Shown piece after piece: positions 15,666-25,198 of a stretch of DNA of 64,000 nt. A program made the position numbers and the translations under genes. Source of the stretch: Cuniculiplasma sp052315415 (lineage in GTDB: Archaea; Thermoplasmatota; Thermoplasmata; Thermoplasmatales; Thermoplasmataceae); contig JBLSDH010000004.1 of NCBI GenBank assembly GCA_052315415.1, forward strand, positions 1-64,000. Direction: 5' to 3'. Every line of letters starts with the position of its first letter. The first letter of the stretch is position 1. The notes beneath the pieces were generated by a model that was not told the origin of the DNA, did not search any database, and saw only the letters and a list, made by a program, of their open reading frames with translations.

Positions 15666-16091
15666 ATGAAGCCAGTTGAATATGAAAGGCCATGGATCAG
15701 GGATAAACTGGGTCTAAAGGTTTTCACCATAGTTGTTGTTATTTTATTTTCAACAATAGGGCTTCTTTCCCTGCAAAATTCATTTTTTGGACCAACCATC
15801 AATATCCAGTCTATTTCAGTTGTAACCAAAGTTAATAATGGTGCTGAGAATTCCTACATCTTTGATTATGGGAAATTTACATATTCAGGCAATTCAAGGA
15901 TTTCCATTTCATTTCCTTTAAAGTTTGATGCATCAACTGGTGTGATAACAAAAATTGCTGTTTCTGATGGATTTTCAGTAGCGTCATACACTTCTGGAAT
16001 CATAAGTTCTGGTCAATCTGTCAATGTGATTCTAATTTCACCGGATTACAATTTTTTTGGCAACCTTAACATTTCAATCACTCTTTCCTGA
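15666..16091 (+). CDS. Membrane-anchored protein, unknown
   Basis: 141 residues with one N-terminal transmembrane segment (about residues 19-38, FTIVVVILFSTIGLLSLQNS) and a beta-strand-rich Ser/Asn/Gly domain outside the membrane, similar in build to archaeal pilin-like or flagellin-related anchors but with no clear peptidase site. First gene of the core side of the tRNA. Its end overlaps the convergent methylase gene by 14 nt. Confidence 0.65.
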   Translation: MKPVEYERPWIRDKLGLKVFTIVVVILFSTIGLLSLQNSFFGPTINIQSISVVTKVNNGAENSYIFDYGKFTYSGNSRISISFPLKFDASTGVITKIAVSDGFSVASYTSGIISSGQSVNVILISPDYNFFGNLNISITLS

Positions 16092-16863
16092 ATTTATAGT
16101 AGAAGGACAGATAAGTAAATTTTCTCTCTTTCTCTTTTCCTCTGTTCAGATCATATTTCCTTGTAAATGAAGGATTTCCAAATATTCTTTCAATCATGGG
16201 ATTTCCACTCTCAAAATTAATCAGGTATGAACCCTCAATGCCATCAAGCACATCTTTCAGTTTTTTGTAATCTTCCTCATTGAAATTCTTCACATACCAT
16301 TTCTTTCCTGGATATGGTGGATCAACGTAGAAAAAGGCATCTCTTTCATCATTCCTGAAAACTTCTGTCCAATCAACTGAACTCAACTCCCATGAAGAAA
16401 CTCTTGAAATTATGGCAGGCATCCTGTTCAGTGAGTATTGAAATCTCTGCAATCCTCCTTTTTCCTTCTCTGTTCTATAACTCTTACCGAGCCCGCCAAA
16501 TCCAACATTATACTCATATATGCTTATTATTGCTCTCTCCACAGGATCTCTTGTTTTTGAATTTTTCTGATCAACTATTGTCTTCCATCTCTTAATTTTT
16601 TCAAGCAGCTTTTCAGGCTCATTCTTTATAACAAAGAATATGTTAAAAAGTTCACTGTTAATTTCATTGTATGTTATGCGTTTAGCATTCACATTGAGAG
16701 AAACGTTTCCTGAACCACCAAAAACATCAATGAATGTTTCTGCATTTGATTTCAGGAAAACTTCATTTATATCCCTTAAGCTTTGCCATTTTGCACCGGG
16801 ATATCTAATTATCCTGTAATATTTCACAAACAACATATATTGAGAAAATTTAAGTTTTCCCAA
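16078..16863 (-). CDS. D12-class DNA adenine methyltransferase (Dam-like)
   Basis: 261 residues. RYPGAKW near residue 20 and TFIDVFGGSGNVSLNV near 46 form the AdoMet-binding motifs, and FFYVDPPYPGKKW near 178 is the catalytic DPPY motif, all in the order of D12-class N6-adenine methylases. ATG 16863 is used; an internal ATG at 16836 is an alternative closer to the family start. No restriction endonuclease neighbour is seen, so it may be an orphan methylase for chromosome marking. Confidence 0.9.
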   Translation of the reverse strand: MGKLKFSQYMLFVKYYRIIRYPGAKWQSLRDINEVFLKSNAETFIDVFGGSGNVSLNVNAKRITYNEINSELFNIFFVIKNEPEKLLEKIKRWKTIVDQKNSKTRDPVERAIISIYEYNVGFGGLGKSYRTEKEKGGLQRFQYSLNRMPAIISRVSSWELSSVDWTEVFRNDERDAFFYVDPPYPGKKWYVKNFNEEDYKKLKDVLDGIEGSYLINFESGNPMIERIFGNPSFTRKYDLNRGKEKERKFTYLSFYYKFRKE

Positions 16864-16921
16864 ATTAATGTAGTAATAAAAAAAGCATCTCTTTTTAAAT
16901 AACTTCCTTTAATTCAATTTC

Positions 16922-17884
16922 ATGGATAAAGAAAACACTCTTCTCTTAATGATAACCTTGAACCAGGAGGATAGAAAAAAAATTATGGATATTGGTCAAA
17001 AATATGGAGTTAATATTGAATTCTACAGAGATGGCATGGATTTATCAGAATACAAATTTTTTCTATTCGGTTTCGGAAAGCTCCGTGAGATTTCAAAATA
17101 TACAAACATGATGAAAAATCCAATAATGATACAATCTCTTTCTGCAGGAGTTGACATGGTTGATCTGCGGAGTATCCCTAAGGGGACAGTTTTCTGCAGC
17201 AATGCTGGTGCATATTCAGTTCCAGTGGCAGAGCATGCCTTCTCTATGTATTTGGCCTTATCAAAAAATCTTCTGACAAATCATATGAAAATGAGGGAAG
17301 GGATATTTGATCAGAATACAGAAAGTGACCAGATAAAGGGAAAAACAGCGGGAATAATTGGCTACGGTGGTATTGGAAAAGAGATCGGAAGATTATGCAA
17401 AGGGGCCGGAATGAATCTTTTTGTAATTTCAAGGAAGGAGGAGGATAATGTTTATTTCTTCGGAACCTTAGATAAGATCGATTATGTGTTGAGGAACAGT
17501 GATGTAATCTTCATTTCAATACCACTGAATAAGTACACGAGGAATCTTATAGATAAGAACAAACTGAATATGATGAAGGAAGAAGCAATTATAATAAATG
17601 TTGCAAGAGGGGACATAATAAAAGAGGAGGATCTATATGAACACCTGAAGAGCCATAAAAAGTTCAGGGCAGGTATTGACACATGGTGGCATGAACATCC
17701 GGGCAGATTCTCAGAAAAATTTGATTTCCTCTCTCTTCCAAACGTGCTGGGTTCTCCCCACAATTCGGGAATAGTTAAAACAATGGAACAGTACGAGAAA
17801 GCAATAGAGAACGTTTCCAGTTGCATGAGGGGAGAAAGACCTAAAAACATTGTTAAAATGGAAGACTATTTTGATATATTATAA
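16922..17884 (+). CDS. D-isomer-specific 2-hydroxyacid dehydrogenase
   Basis: 320 residues. Rossmann motif GIIGYGGIGKEIG near residue 143 binds NAD(P); catalytic residues are present as Arg in INVARGDI near 228, Glu in WWHEHPGR near 257 and His in LGSPHNSG near 280. It reduces a 2-oxoacid or oxidises the D-hydroxyacid; the substrate cannot be told. Divergent from the methylase gene with a 58-nt gap holding both promoters. Length is usual. Confidence 0.88.
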   Translation: MDKENTLLLMITLNQEDRKKIMDIGQKYGVNIEFYRDGMDLSEYKFFLFGFGKLREISKYTNMMKNPIMIQSLSAGVDMVDLRSIPKGTVFCSNAGAYSVPVAEHAFSMYLALSKNLLTNHMKMREGIFDQNTESDQIKGKTAGIIGYGGIGKEIGRLCKGAGMNLFVISRKEEDNVYFFGTLDKIDYVLRNSDVIFISIPLNKYTRNLIDKNKLNMMKEEAIIINVARGDIIKEEDLYEHLKSHKKFRAGIDTWWHEHPGRFSEKFDFLSLPNVLGSPHNSGIVKTMEQYEKAIENVSSCMRGERPKNIVKMEDYFDIL

Positions 17885-17930
17885 AGAAAACGATAAAAAA
17901 ATATAGTAAAAGAGTATGTGAAAACAGGAA

Positions 17931-19028
17931 ATGCAAAACACAAAATACACACCAATTGATGAAATAAAGAAAGAGCTAACGGATATCACAATAAGAGGTA
18001 GGATACTGTCAAAGTCAAAAAGGGAGACAACAACACAAAAGGGTCCCCTTGTATACTTCTACGGTTTGATTGGGGATGAAACAGGTGTTCTTCCATATAC
18101 TGCCTGGTATATGCCGGACACTGCTGTTGAAAAATCATCTTACATTATCAAAGGGGCATATTCAAAAATTTTCAAGGATAAAGCAAGACTTTATTTTGAC
18201 AGAAGAACAGTTTTCACACTAATCCCTGATCAGATAGAGGTAAAGAGGGAATACAGGAAGTATAAAATCAGGGATATATCAATGAAGGATCGGTTTGTCT
18301 CTGTTGAGGGGGTCGTGGAATCACAGGATGAAAGGGAATACACTTCAAAAGAAGGGGAACAGAAAAAGCTCTACAGATACGTTATGAGGGATAATACAGG
18401 GTGGATAAGCATAACCTCATTCAATAAAAAACTGGAGGTGGGCAAGGCTTATGAAATAGAGGGTGCAAGGGTTGATGAATTCAACGGTTATTATTCATTA
18501 TCACTTTTCGGTTCCTCAAAGATATCTGAGATATCATACAACCTTAATGATAAACCGGGCATTTCATTCATATCTGAGATAGAGAACCCAGTGGGAGGAT
18601 TGAGGATCACAGGATTTCCTGTATCTTCAGGAGACAGAAGTGGACTAGTTACCAGATGCCCGGAGTGTAGAAAGCTCGTTGACGATCTCAGGTGTCCAGA
18701 TCATCCGGACAAAGAGCTTGAGCTTGATATCTATCTTTCCTTCACAATTGATGACGGATCAGGCTATATAATGGTAAATGCAGGGTTTGATGCTCTCAAG
18801 GAAATACTGGAAAAAGATGATTCATATCTAAAAAACAAGGAAAAACCACCTTTAAAAAGAGAAGTTTCGAAAATGTTGGAGGAAAAAGTACTGTCAAGAG
18901 CTCTCGAAATTCATGGAAACGCAAGAAATACAACAAGAGGACTCGCATTCAGGGCACTTAAAATTCTGCCTATTGATGAATCAAATGTTAAGGAGATAGA
19001 GAGCATACAGGAGGAAGAATTCTTATGA
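17931..19028 (+). CDS. rpa: Replication protein A (single-stranded DNA-binding)
   Basis: 365 residues with at least two OB folds (about residues 10-95 and 105-200) and a third region holding a zinc finger CPECRKLVDDLRCPDH near 245, the layout of archaeal RPA proteins. It coats single-stranded DNA in replication, repair and recombination. The stop overlaps the next gene by the 4-nt ATGA, so the two are coupled. Confidence 0.88.
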   Translation: MQNTKYTPIDEIKKELTDITIRGRILSKSKRETTTQKGPLVYFYGLIGDETGVLPYTAWYMPDTAVEKSSYIIKGAYSKIFKDKARLYFDRRTVFTLIPDQIEVKREYRKYKIRDISMKDRFVSVEGVVESQDEREYTSKEGEQKKLYRYVMRDNTGWISITSFNKKLEVGKAYEIEGARVDEFNGYYSLSLFGSSKISEISYNLNDKPGISFISEIENPVGGLRITGFPVSSGDRSGLVTRCPECRKLVDDLRCPDHPDKELELDIYLSFTIDDGSGYIMVNAGFDALKEILEKDDSYLKNKEKPPLKREVSKMLEEKVLSRALEIHGNARNTTRGLAFRALKILPIDESNVKEIESIQEEEFL

Positions 19029-19843
19029 TGGAGAGAAAAAGGGAACCATCCTACTGGGTATTTTCAAGAGAAATTTCAGAGAACTCTCAGACAATAGAAG
19101 AGAGCGATGAGGACGGAAAAAGGGAATATACAATAACACCAACAGGGGTCATTGGAAGAAGATTCGTTTTTTGCGGTACAGTGACTGAGAAGAGGGTTGA
19201 GGATAACAGTACAAGGCTTGTTATATCTGATAGAACGGGAGCATTTTACGTGAATGTATTTCATAAGGAATTCAATGAACATATATGGAAAAACATGGAG
19301 AAAATAAATGAAAACAGTAACGTTTTTGTGGTTGCAAAGATAAATTTTTTCAGAAGTGCTGAGGGAAGATTGTTTTCAAACATGAATCCGGAAATAATCA
19401 AAGAAACTGATCTGAATTCGCTGAATTACTGGAATGCCAGAACAGGCCATTTTTTAAGGAGGAGACTGATGGCCATAAATGAGATCAAAAAAAGTCCTGA
19501 GATCGACATAAAGACACTGAGTGGAATGGGATTCACAGAAGAGGAGGCAAAGGGTGCTGTGGAAGCAGTTGCAAGATATGTAGATTACAATTATGGAACA
19601 TTTGAGGAACTTCTTTCAGTGGTAAAGAAGCCTGAACTTCCTGAGGACACTTCCCTCCTGAAAGAGGAGGTTCTTGAAGAGATAAGGAAACAGACACCAT
19701 CAGGTGGAATACACTATGATGATCTTCTTGTGTTTGTGAGAAACAAGGGAAAGGATGCTCTTGAACTTGATGAGATTTTAAACTCACTTGGAATAGAGGG
19801 AGAGATATATGAATCATCTAAGAGAAAATTTAAATCCCTCTAA
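19025..19843 (+). CDS. RPA-associated protein (COG3390 type)
   Basis: 272 residues with an OB-fold core (residues 38-125: GRRFVFCGTVTEKR, STRLVISDRTGAFYVNVFH) and a winged-helix-like C-terminus (PSGGIHYDDLLVFVRNKGKD), as in the RPA-associated proteins that sit downstream of rpa in euryarchaea. It is expected to form a complex with RPA on single-stranded DNA. ATG 19025 overlaps the rpa stop; a second ATG follows at once at 19028. Confidence 0.82.
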   Translation: MMERKREPSYWVFSREISENSQTIEESDEDGKREYTITPTGVIGRRFVFCGTVTEKRVEDNSTRLVISDRTGAFYVNVFHKEFNEHIWKNMEKINENSNVFVVAKINFFRSAEGRLFSNMNPEIIKETDLNSLNYWNARTGHFLRRRLMAINEIKKSPEIDIKTLSGMGFTEEEAKGAVEAVARYVDYNYGTFEELLSVVKKPELPEDTSLLKEEVLEEIRKQTPSGGIHYDDLLVFVRNKGKDALELDEILNSLGIEGEIYESSKRKFKSL

Positions 19844-19880
19844 CAAAATACTTATTCAATTTAAGTAGAAGATGATTTAG

Positions 19881-21332
19881 ATGCCAGATGATATATTTCA
19901 GATTTTCATAGACTTCTTCAATCAAAAATTTGGAAAATCACTTGTGATCAAGGGAAATCCAGGAACCGGAAAGACCACATTTGTTTTGGAACTTGCAAAT
20001 AAACTAATAGAAACGCAGCCAGTTTATTATCTGTCTTCAAGATTCACAGATGAACCTCTTAAGGAAAGTTTTCCAATTGTGGAAAAAATATCATACCGTT
20101 TCAATGAGGATAAATTCAAACTCACTGGTGAATACAAATATGTTGTCACTGAATCCCTTCAAAAACTGGCTAAAAAAATTGAGGAGGAAACTGCAAGTGG
20201 AACATCAAATTTTAACACTTCAGGAATAGTATTCAATTTTGCTGATGTCATGCCGGAACTTAATTCCATATATTCATTTGTTGACACCAACATTGACAAG
20301 GGGCCTGTCATAATAATTGACTCAATTGAGGCAATATCTAATTCTTACGGCATTTCAGACAACCTGCTTTTCTCAATACTCCAGAATGATATTGTGGAGA
20401 AGAGCGGAGGCGGTTTAATAGCAATACTTGAGACAAGTGAGAATAAGGCTATTGAGTACTATTCTGATGGATCAATAAGTACCAGGATACGTTTCGAGAA
20501 AAACTATCTTTACAGGTATCTTTCAATTGAAAAGATGAGGGGAGTACCAATAGGCTCATCTCCATTTTTTCCATTCTCGTTAAAGAATGGAAGGTTTAAT
20601 CTATATCCACAGATACAGATAAATTTCAGAATCGCAAAAATAAACAAGGAAATGGAAAAGGAGTCCGATGGTAAGATAGTTATGGGAGATTCCTCATTAA
20701 TAGAACTTGGTATCAACAAGATGAATGAAATACCAACCGGCTCCATTTACATGATTCATATTGAGGGAAAAACAGACAGGCTCCAGTATGTTGCAGATAT
20801 AATTAAAAATAATATGATAGTTTTCAATCTTTTAAAGGGAAACGGGGTTGTGGACTCAACATCATCCTCCTATGATACACGAAGATATCTTGAGATTGTG
20901 TTGGGAAAGAAAAATATGAAAAATTATCTTGCTTCGTGGATAACCAAGGAGAAGGAATTAAACACTTTTACAATTGAAGGGAAGAGCTTGGTTGAAGATT
21001 TCTCCCTTGAAACAATTGATTACAATTTTGCGGGAGAGGGAAGGATGAAACTCTATATTTTCTCTTCAGACTACATATCCCATCTCTACGGTGAAAACTA
21101 TTCCAAAGACCTTCTGACCATGATAAACAACATAAGGTCAACAGGTGCAATAGTAATCTTTGCTGATGATAAGATGGCAAAGGAATACTCTCATTATGCA
21201 ACAGTAACCATACATCTGATTGATTTGGATGGGTTGGTATATGCAAATATAGGTTCAACAAAAAATTACATTATTTATGAAAACATAAACGAACTTGGCC
21301 TGTCATCAATAGGTCTTATGGAAGTTCTGTAA
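19881..21332 (+). CDS. GvpD/RAD55-like P-loop ATPase
   Basis: 483 residues. Walker A IKGNPGTGKTTFVLE near residue 24 and Walker B GPVIIIDSIEAIS near 140 place it in the KaiC/RAD55-like RecA-fold group; the overall length and N-terminus fit proteins annotated as GvpD-like in Thermoplasmata. It lies 37 nt after the RPA pair in the same direction, suggesting a link to DNA metabolism or signalling rather than gas vesicles, since no gvp structural gene is nearby. Confidence 0.7.
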   Translation: MPDDIFQIFIDFFNQKFGKSLVIKGNPGTGKTTFVLELANKLIETQPVYYLSSRFTDEPLKESFPIVEKISYRFNEDKFKLTGEYKYVVTESLQKLAKKIEEETASGTSNFNTSGIVFNFADVMPELNSIYSFVDTNIDKGPVIIIDSIEAISNSYGISDNLLFSILQNDIVEKSGGGLIAILETSENKAIEYYSDGSISTRIRFEKNYLYRYLSIEKMRGVPIGSSPFFPFSLKNGRFNLYPQIQINFRIAKINKEMEKESDGKIVMGDSSLIELGINKMNEIPTGSIYMIHIEGKTDRLQYVADIIKNNMIVFNLLKGNGVVDSTSSSYDTRRYLEIVLGKKNMKNYLASWITKEKELNTFTIEGKSLVEDFSLETIDYNFAGEGRMKLYIFSSDYISHLYGENYSKDLLTMINNIRSTGAIVIFADDKMAKEYSHYATVTIHLIDLDGLVYANIGSTKNYIIYENINELGLSSIGLMEVL

Positions 21333-21364
21333 AATAATATTATGAGGTATTACATACTGACTTC

Positions 21365-22333
21365 ATGTATCCAGATCAAAGGCCAAGGAGACTCAGATCC
21401 TCCTCAGTGCTAAGGGACCTTGTTTCGGAATATTCAATTGATCATAAGAAAATGATCATGCCTGTTTTTGTGAACGGGAACATTGATAAAAAAATGGAAA
21501 TCAAAAGCATGCCTGGCATTTTCAATTATCCACTGAATGGTGAACTGGAGGATTACGCCAGGTCCCTTAATGAAAAAGGTGTCAGATCAGTAATTTTATT
21601 CGGCATACCGGATCACAAAGATTCTGAGGGAAGCGATGCCTTCAGTGAAAAAGGTGTTGTACAGAGAGCCATTCAATATTTCAAAAGTAAGGGAATGTTT
21701 GTCATAACCGATCTGTGTATGTGCGAATACACAGATCATGGGCACTGTGGAATTGTGAAAGGTAATGATGTTGATAATGATGAGACACTTTCCTACTATG
21801 AAAGAATTGCTGTCAGTCAGGCAAAGAGTGGTTCTGATATGATTGCACCAAGTGGAATGATGGACGGACAGGTTGCAAGCATAAGAAAGGCTCTGGACTC
21901 TCATGGTTTTAAAAATATACCAATAATGGCATACTCTGCAAAATATGCATCATCACTGTACGGTCCTTTTAGGGATGCAGCACAGTCAAAACCAGGCTTT
22001 GGAGACAGAAAGACATATCAGATGAATCCATCAAACATGAATGAAGCAATGAAGGAGATTGAAATGGATATACAGGAGGGGGCAGACATAGTCATGGTGA
22101 AGCCCGCAACATTTTATCTTGACATAATCAGGCTTGCCAGGGAAAGATTCAACGTTCCAATTGCTGCCTATAGTGTCAGCGGGGAATATTCAATGATAAT
22201 GAATGCAGTGAGATCAGGTTTTCTGGATGAATCAGCAATAACGGAACAAATTCTTTCCATATTCAGGGCCGGGGCCTCCATGGTAATATCCTACTTCACT
22301 GAGTATCTGGCAGAGAAACATAGGAACATTTAA
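21365..22333 (+). CDS. hemB: Porphobilinogen synthase (delta-aminolevulinate dehydratase)
   Basis: 322 residues, the standard length. Zinc ligands in DLCMCEYTDHGHCG near residue 118, the two Schiff-base lysines in MAYSAKYASSLYGPFRDA near 196 and in VMVKPATFYLDI near 246. It condenses two 5-aminolevulinate molecules to porphobilinogen, the second step of tetrapyrrole synthesis. No other heme gene lies nearby. The gap to the next gene is 26 nt. Confidence 0.95.
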   Translation: MYPDQRPRRLRSSSVLRDLVSEYSIDHKKMIMPVFVNGNIDKKMEIKSMPGIFNYPLNGELEDYARSLNEKGVRSVILFGIPDHKDSEGSDAFSEKGVVQRAIQYFKSKGMFVITDLCMCEYTDHGHCGIVKGNDVDNDETLSYYERIAVSQAKSGSDMIAPSGMMDGQVASIRKALDSHGFKNIPIMAYSAKYASSLYGPFRDAAQSKPGFGDRKTYQMNPSNMNEAMKEIEMDIQEGADIVMVKPATFYLDIIRLARERFNVPIAAYSVSGEYSMIMNAVRSGFLDESAITEQILSIFRAGASMVISYFTEYLAEKHRNI

Positions 22334-22359
22334 AATTATATTAATATGGGTGTATCATA

Positions 22360-24114
22360 ATGAAGCTCTCTTACTTTATAGAAATGAGGGATTGTAATTC
22401 AGGTTTCTACGAAATAGCCATGAACATTGAAAACATAGAGGAAGACAGTGTTATTGTAACAATGCCTGCCTGGACTCCTGGATCCTATCTCATAAGGGAT
22501 TTTGCAAGGAATGTGAGAATGCTACGTGCAAGATCATTGGAGAATGAACCTATCGATATTGTAAGAAAGGACAAGTCAAGCTGGAGAATACTTAACGGAC
22601 AGGCAAAATCATTCATAATAACATATGAGGTGTATGCGGGTGAATTATCAGTAAGAACATCACATCTTGACGGAAGGCATGGATTTGTTCTGGGTTCAAG
22701 TGTGTTTCTGTATCTTGAAGGATACAAAGATCAATCGGTGGAATTGACTGTAAAACCGCCACAGGGCTGGCATATTTCAACAGGTCTTGAAAAAATAGGA
22801 GAGAACAGGTTTAGGGCAACAAATTACGATGTGCTTGTGGACTGTCCAATGGAGATAGGAACACACAAATCCTTCATGTTTACAGTGGATGGAAAGGAAC
22901 ATGAGGTGGCCATATTTGGCGAAGGAATTTACGATGAGAACATCATAATAAGGGACATGAAAAAAATTGTGGAGGCCGCAAGAAATATTTTTGGTGGCTT
23001 TCCTTACAAAAGATATGTTTTTCTTATTACCATTATTGATCAGGAGGGTGGAGGCGGTCTAGAGCACATGAATTCATGTGCAATTAATATAAATCGTTTT
23101 TACCTTACGGAGGAGGAGAATTACAAAAAATTCCTTCTTATAGTGGCACATGAGTTTTTCCACCTTTGGAACGTTAAGAGAATAAGACCTTCAGAGCTTG
23201 GTCCTTTCAATTATAAGGAGGAAACTTATACAACACTTCTTTGGTTCTCTGAGGGGGTAACCGACTACTATGCAAAACTAATTTGCCTTAGAGCCGGACT
23301 TATTGATGAAAAACAATATTATGAGTTGATTGCAGATGACATTATGCAGTATTCAATAATGCCAGGAACGAAATACGAATCTGCAGCTGACTCATCTTTT
23401 GATGCTTGGATAAAACTTTACAAACCATCCCCCAACAATATTAACAGTTACGTTTCATATTATCTAAAGGGTCAGATACTCGGACTTCTCATAAATATAA
23501 GGATTGGGGAATTCACAAAAGGCACTAAATGCCTGGATGATGTCATGCGGGGCCTTATGGATAAATTTAACAGGGATGGAAAGGGAATAGGTGAAAAAGA
23601 ACTCTTACAGATACTTAACGATGTGTCTGGTATGGACTTTTCTCCCTTTTTCCAAAGATTTGTAAGAGGAACTGAAAAGATAGATTTCCAGAAAGAACTA
23701 AAGAGAATAGGCCTTGAATTAAAGGAAATATACAGAAAGGATGGAAAAGAGGAAAAAAATGGTACCATGGGACTCTTTCTGAGGGGGGAAAAAGTAGAAT
23801 CCGTTATAGAAGGTTACCCCGCCCAGAAGGCAGGCATATCTCCAGGTGATGAGATAGTTGCTGTTAACAATTACCGTTTTACATCACATTTCAGGAAGCC
23901 TTTTATAAAATCCTATTCACAGTTGGAAGTTGATCGATTCCCTGAATTCAAACCCGGTGATGAAGTCAACGTGAAATATTTCAGAAATTCAATTCTTTAT
24001 GATACAACTGTAATTCTTGCAGAACAGTTCCCGGAAAAAATTGACATATATCCATCAGCAGAAAGGGATGAATCAAAGGATAAAATCAGGGGAAAGATAT
24101 TGAGAGGGCAGTGA
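22360..24114 (+). CDS. M61-family peptidase with PDZ domain
   Basis: 584 residues. Metal-binding HEFFHLWNVKRIRP near residue 265 is the HExxH motif of M61 glycyl aminopeptidases, preceded by GGGGLEHMNS, the conserved upstream block. A PDZ domain sits at about 465-545 (VESVIEGYPAQKAGISPGDE). No signal peptide, so cytoplasmic. It is likely an aminopeptidase acting on peptide fragments. ATG 22360. Confidence 0.92.
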   Translation: MKLSYFIEMRDCNSGFYEIAMNIENIEEDSVIVTMPAWTPGSYLIRDFARNVRMLRARSLENEPIDIVRKDKSSWRILNGQAKSFIITYEVYAGELSVRTSHLDGRHGFVLGSSVFLYLEGYKDQSVELTVKPPQGWHISTGLEKIGENRFRATNYDVLVDCPMEIGTHKSFMFTVDGKEHEVAIFGEGIYDENIIIRDMKKIVEAARNIFGGFPYKRYVFLITIIDQEGGGGLEHMNSCAININRFYLTEEENYKKFLLIVAHEFFHLWNVKRIRPSELGPFNYKEETYTTLLWFSEGVTDYYAKLICLRAGLIDEKQYYELIADDIMQYSIMPGTKYESAADSSFDAWIKLYKPSPNNINSYVSYYLKGQILGLLINIRIGEFTKGTKCLDDVMRGLMDKFNRDGKGIGEKELLQILNDVSGMDFSPFFQRFVRGTEKIDFQKELKRIGLELKEIYRKDGKEEKNGTMGLFLRGEKVESVIEGYPAQKAGISPGDEIVAVNNYRFTSHFRKPFIKSYSQLEVDRFPEFKPGDEVNVKYFRNSILYDTTVILAEQFPEKIDIYPSAERDESKDKIRGKILRGQ

Positions 24115-24327
24115 AGAAAAATCTTAAAATTTTACAAATTTCATTTCACACATATCTCAGATAATCTCTCTAAAAGAATAGGAATCTATTTATCAATAAA
24201 ATTCAGAACGAAAGAGGAATGGGAAAAAATCAGGATGAAGTTACATCAACAATTGAGACTGAAAGAACGGTCTCAAAAAAATAGTAAAACTCTTCGTATA
24301 ATATGACCTTACGAAACTACTATTTAA
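24115..24327. other. Intergenic stretch without a recognisable gene
   Basis: About 210 bases, AT-rich, with no frame longer than about 20 codons that carries a motif. The promoter of the following gene must lie in its right part, but no single TATA box stands out. Confidence 0.5.
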
Positions 24328-24328
24328 T

Positions 24329-25198
24329 TTGAAAAACAATATTATTCAATTTTGTATTTCCACAAATATGATGGGAAAATTTTTAATCAGAAATGGCAGA
24401 ACTTATATTGCAAAAATTTCTGGAGATGACATTCTTGTATATTCAGATCCTGTGGAAATAAATTCTGCGTTTTCAATGATAAACAAAATAGATAATTCTG
24501 AGTCAAAGTTTCATCCTATTGATGCCTCATATGAAGAACTGTTGATACCGGTTGATCCGGAAAAAATACTCTGCCCCGCTTTGAATTACGCTAAACACTC
24601 ACAGGAAACGGGGCAGAAAAGGCCTGATTTTCCATATTTTTTCAGCAAATTCAGGAACTCCCTTAATACGATGCATGGTAACATTGAAAGATACAGGGAA
24701 GACAAACTTGATTATGAAGGAGAGATATGTGCCATAATTGGGAAAAAGACAAAATTTTGCTCCATAAGAGAGGCAGAGGAATCAATAGGAGCATATGCCG
24801 TGGTAAATGACGTCAGTGAAAGATCAGAACAGGATAAGTTCAGTGAGTCTCTGGGAAAAAACTGGATACCTGCAAAAACAAGGGACGGATACCTTCCCAT
24901 TTCTAATACATTCTCCACGGAACCAGAGGAAAGGTTCAGGATAGAAACTTTTGTAAACGGTGAAAAGAGACAGGATTCAATAGACGAAGAAATGATCTTC
25001 AGTTTCCCGGAGATGATCTCATACATTTCTAAATTCATGACATTGTATCCAGGAGATATGATTCTTTCAGGAACACCATCAGGTGTAGCTAAATCAGGTA
25101 AATTTCCATACCTGAAAAATGGTGATGTTATTGAAGTGAAAAGCGAAAAAATTGGACTATTGAGGAATAGGGTTGTGGATGCCTCTTCAGAACGTTAA
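24329..25198 (+). CDS. Fumarylacetoacetate hydrolase-family protein
   Basis: 276-289 residues. The core holds DYEGEICAIIGKKTKF (Glu-x-Glu metal site) near 130-145, YAVVNDVSERSEQ, and SGTPSGVAKSGKFPYLKNGD near the end, as in FAH-type hydratases/isomerases. The frame is open from TTG 24329, but ATG 24368 (MMGKFLIRNG) fits the family start better. The substrate is a cyclic or linear diketo acid; which one cannot be told. A second member sits in the tyrosine operon at 31860-32717. Confidence 0.85.
   Translation: MKNNIIQFCISTNMMGKFLIRNGRTYIAKISGDDILVYSDPVEINSAFSMINKIDNSESKFHPIDASYEELLIPVDPEKILCPALNYAKHSQETGQKRPDFPYFFSKFRNSLNTMHGNIERYREDKLDYEGEICAIIGKKTKFCSIREAEESIGAYAVVNDVSERSEQDKFSESLGKNWIPAKTRDGYLPISNTFSTEPEERFRIETFVNGEKRQDSIDEEMIFSFPEMISYISKFMTLYPGDMILSGTPSGVAKSGKFPYLKNGDVIEVKSEKIGLLRNRVVDASSER

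Noticed and set aside
16078..16863. Restriction-modification system
   Set aside because: Only the methylase is present; neighbours are an anchored protein and a dehydrogenase, with no nuclease.
19881..21332. Gas-vesicle cluster suggested by GvpD similarity
   Set aside because: No gvpA or other structural genes are present nearby.
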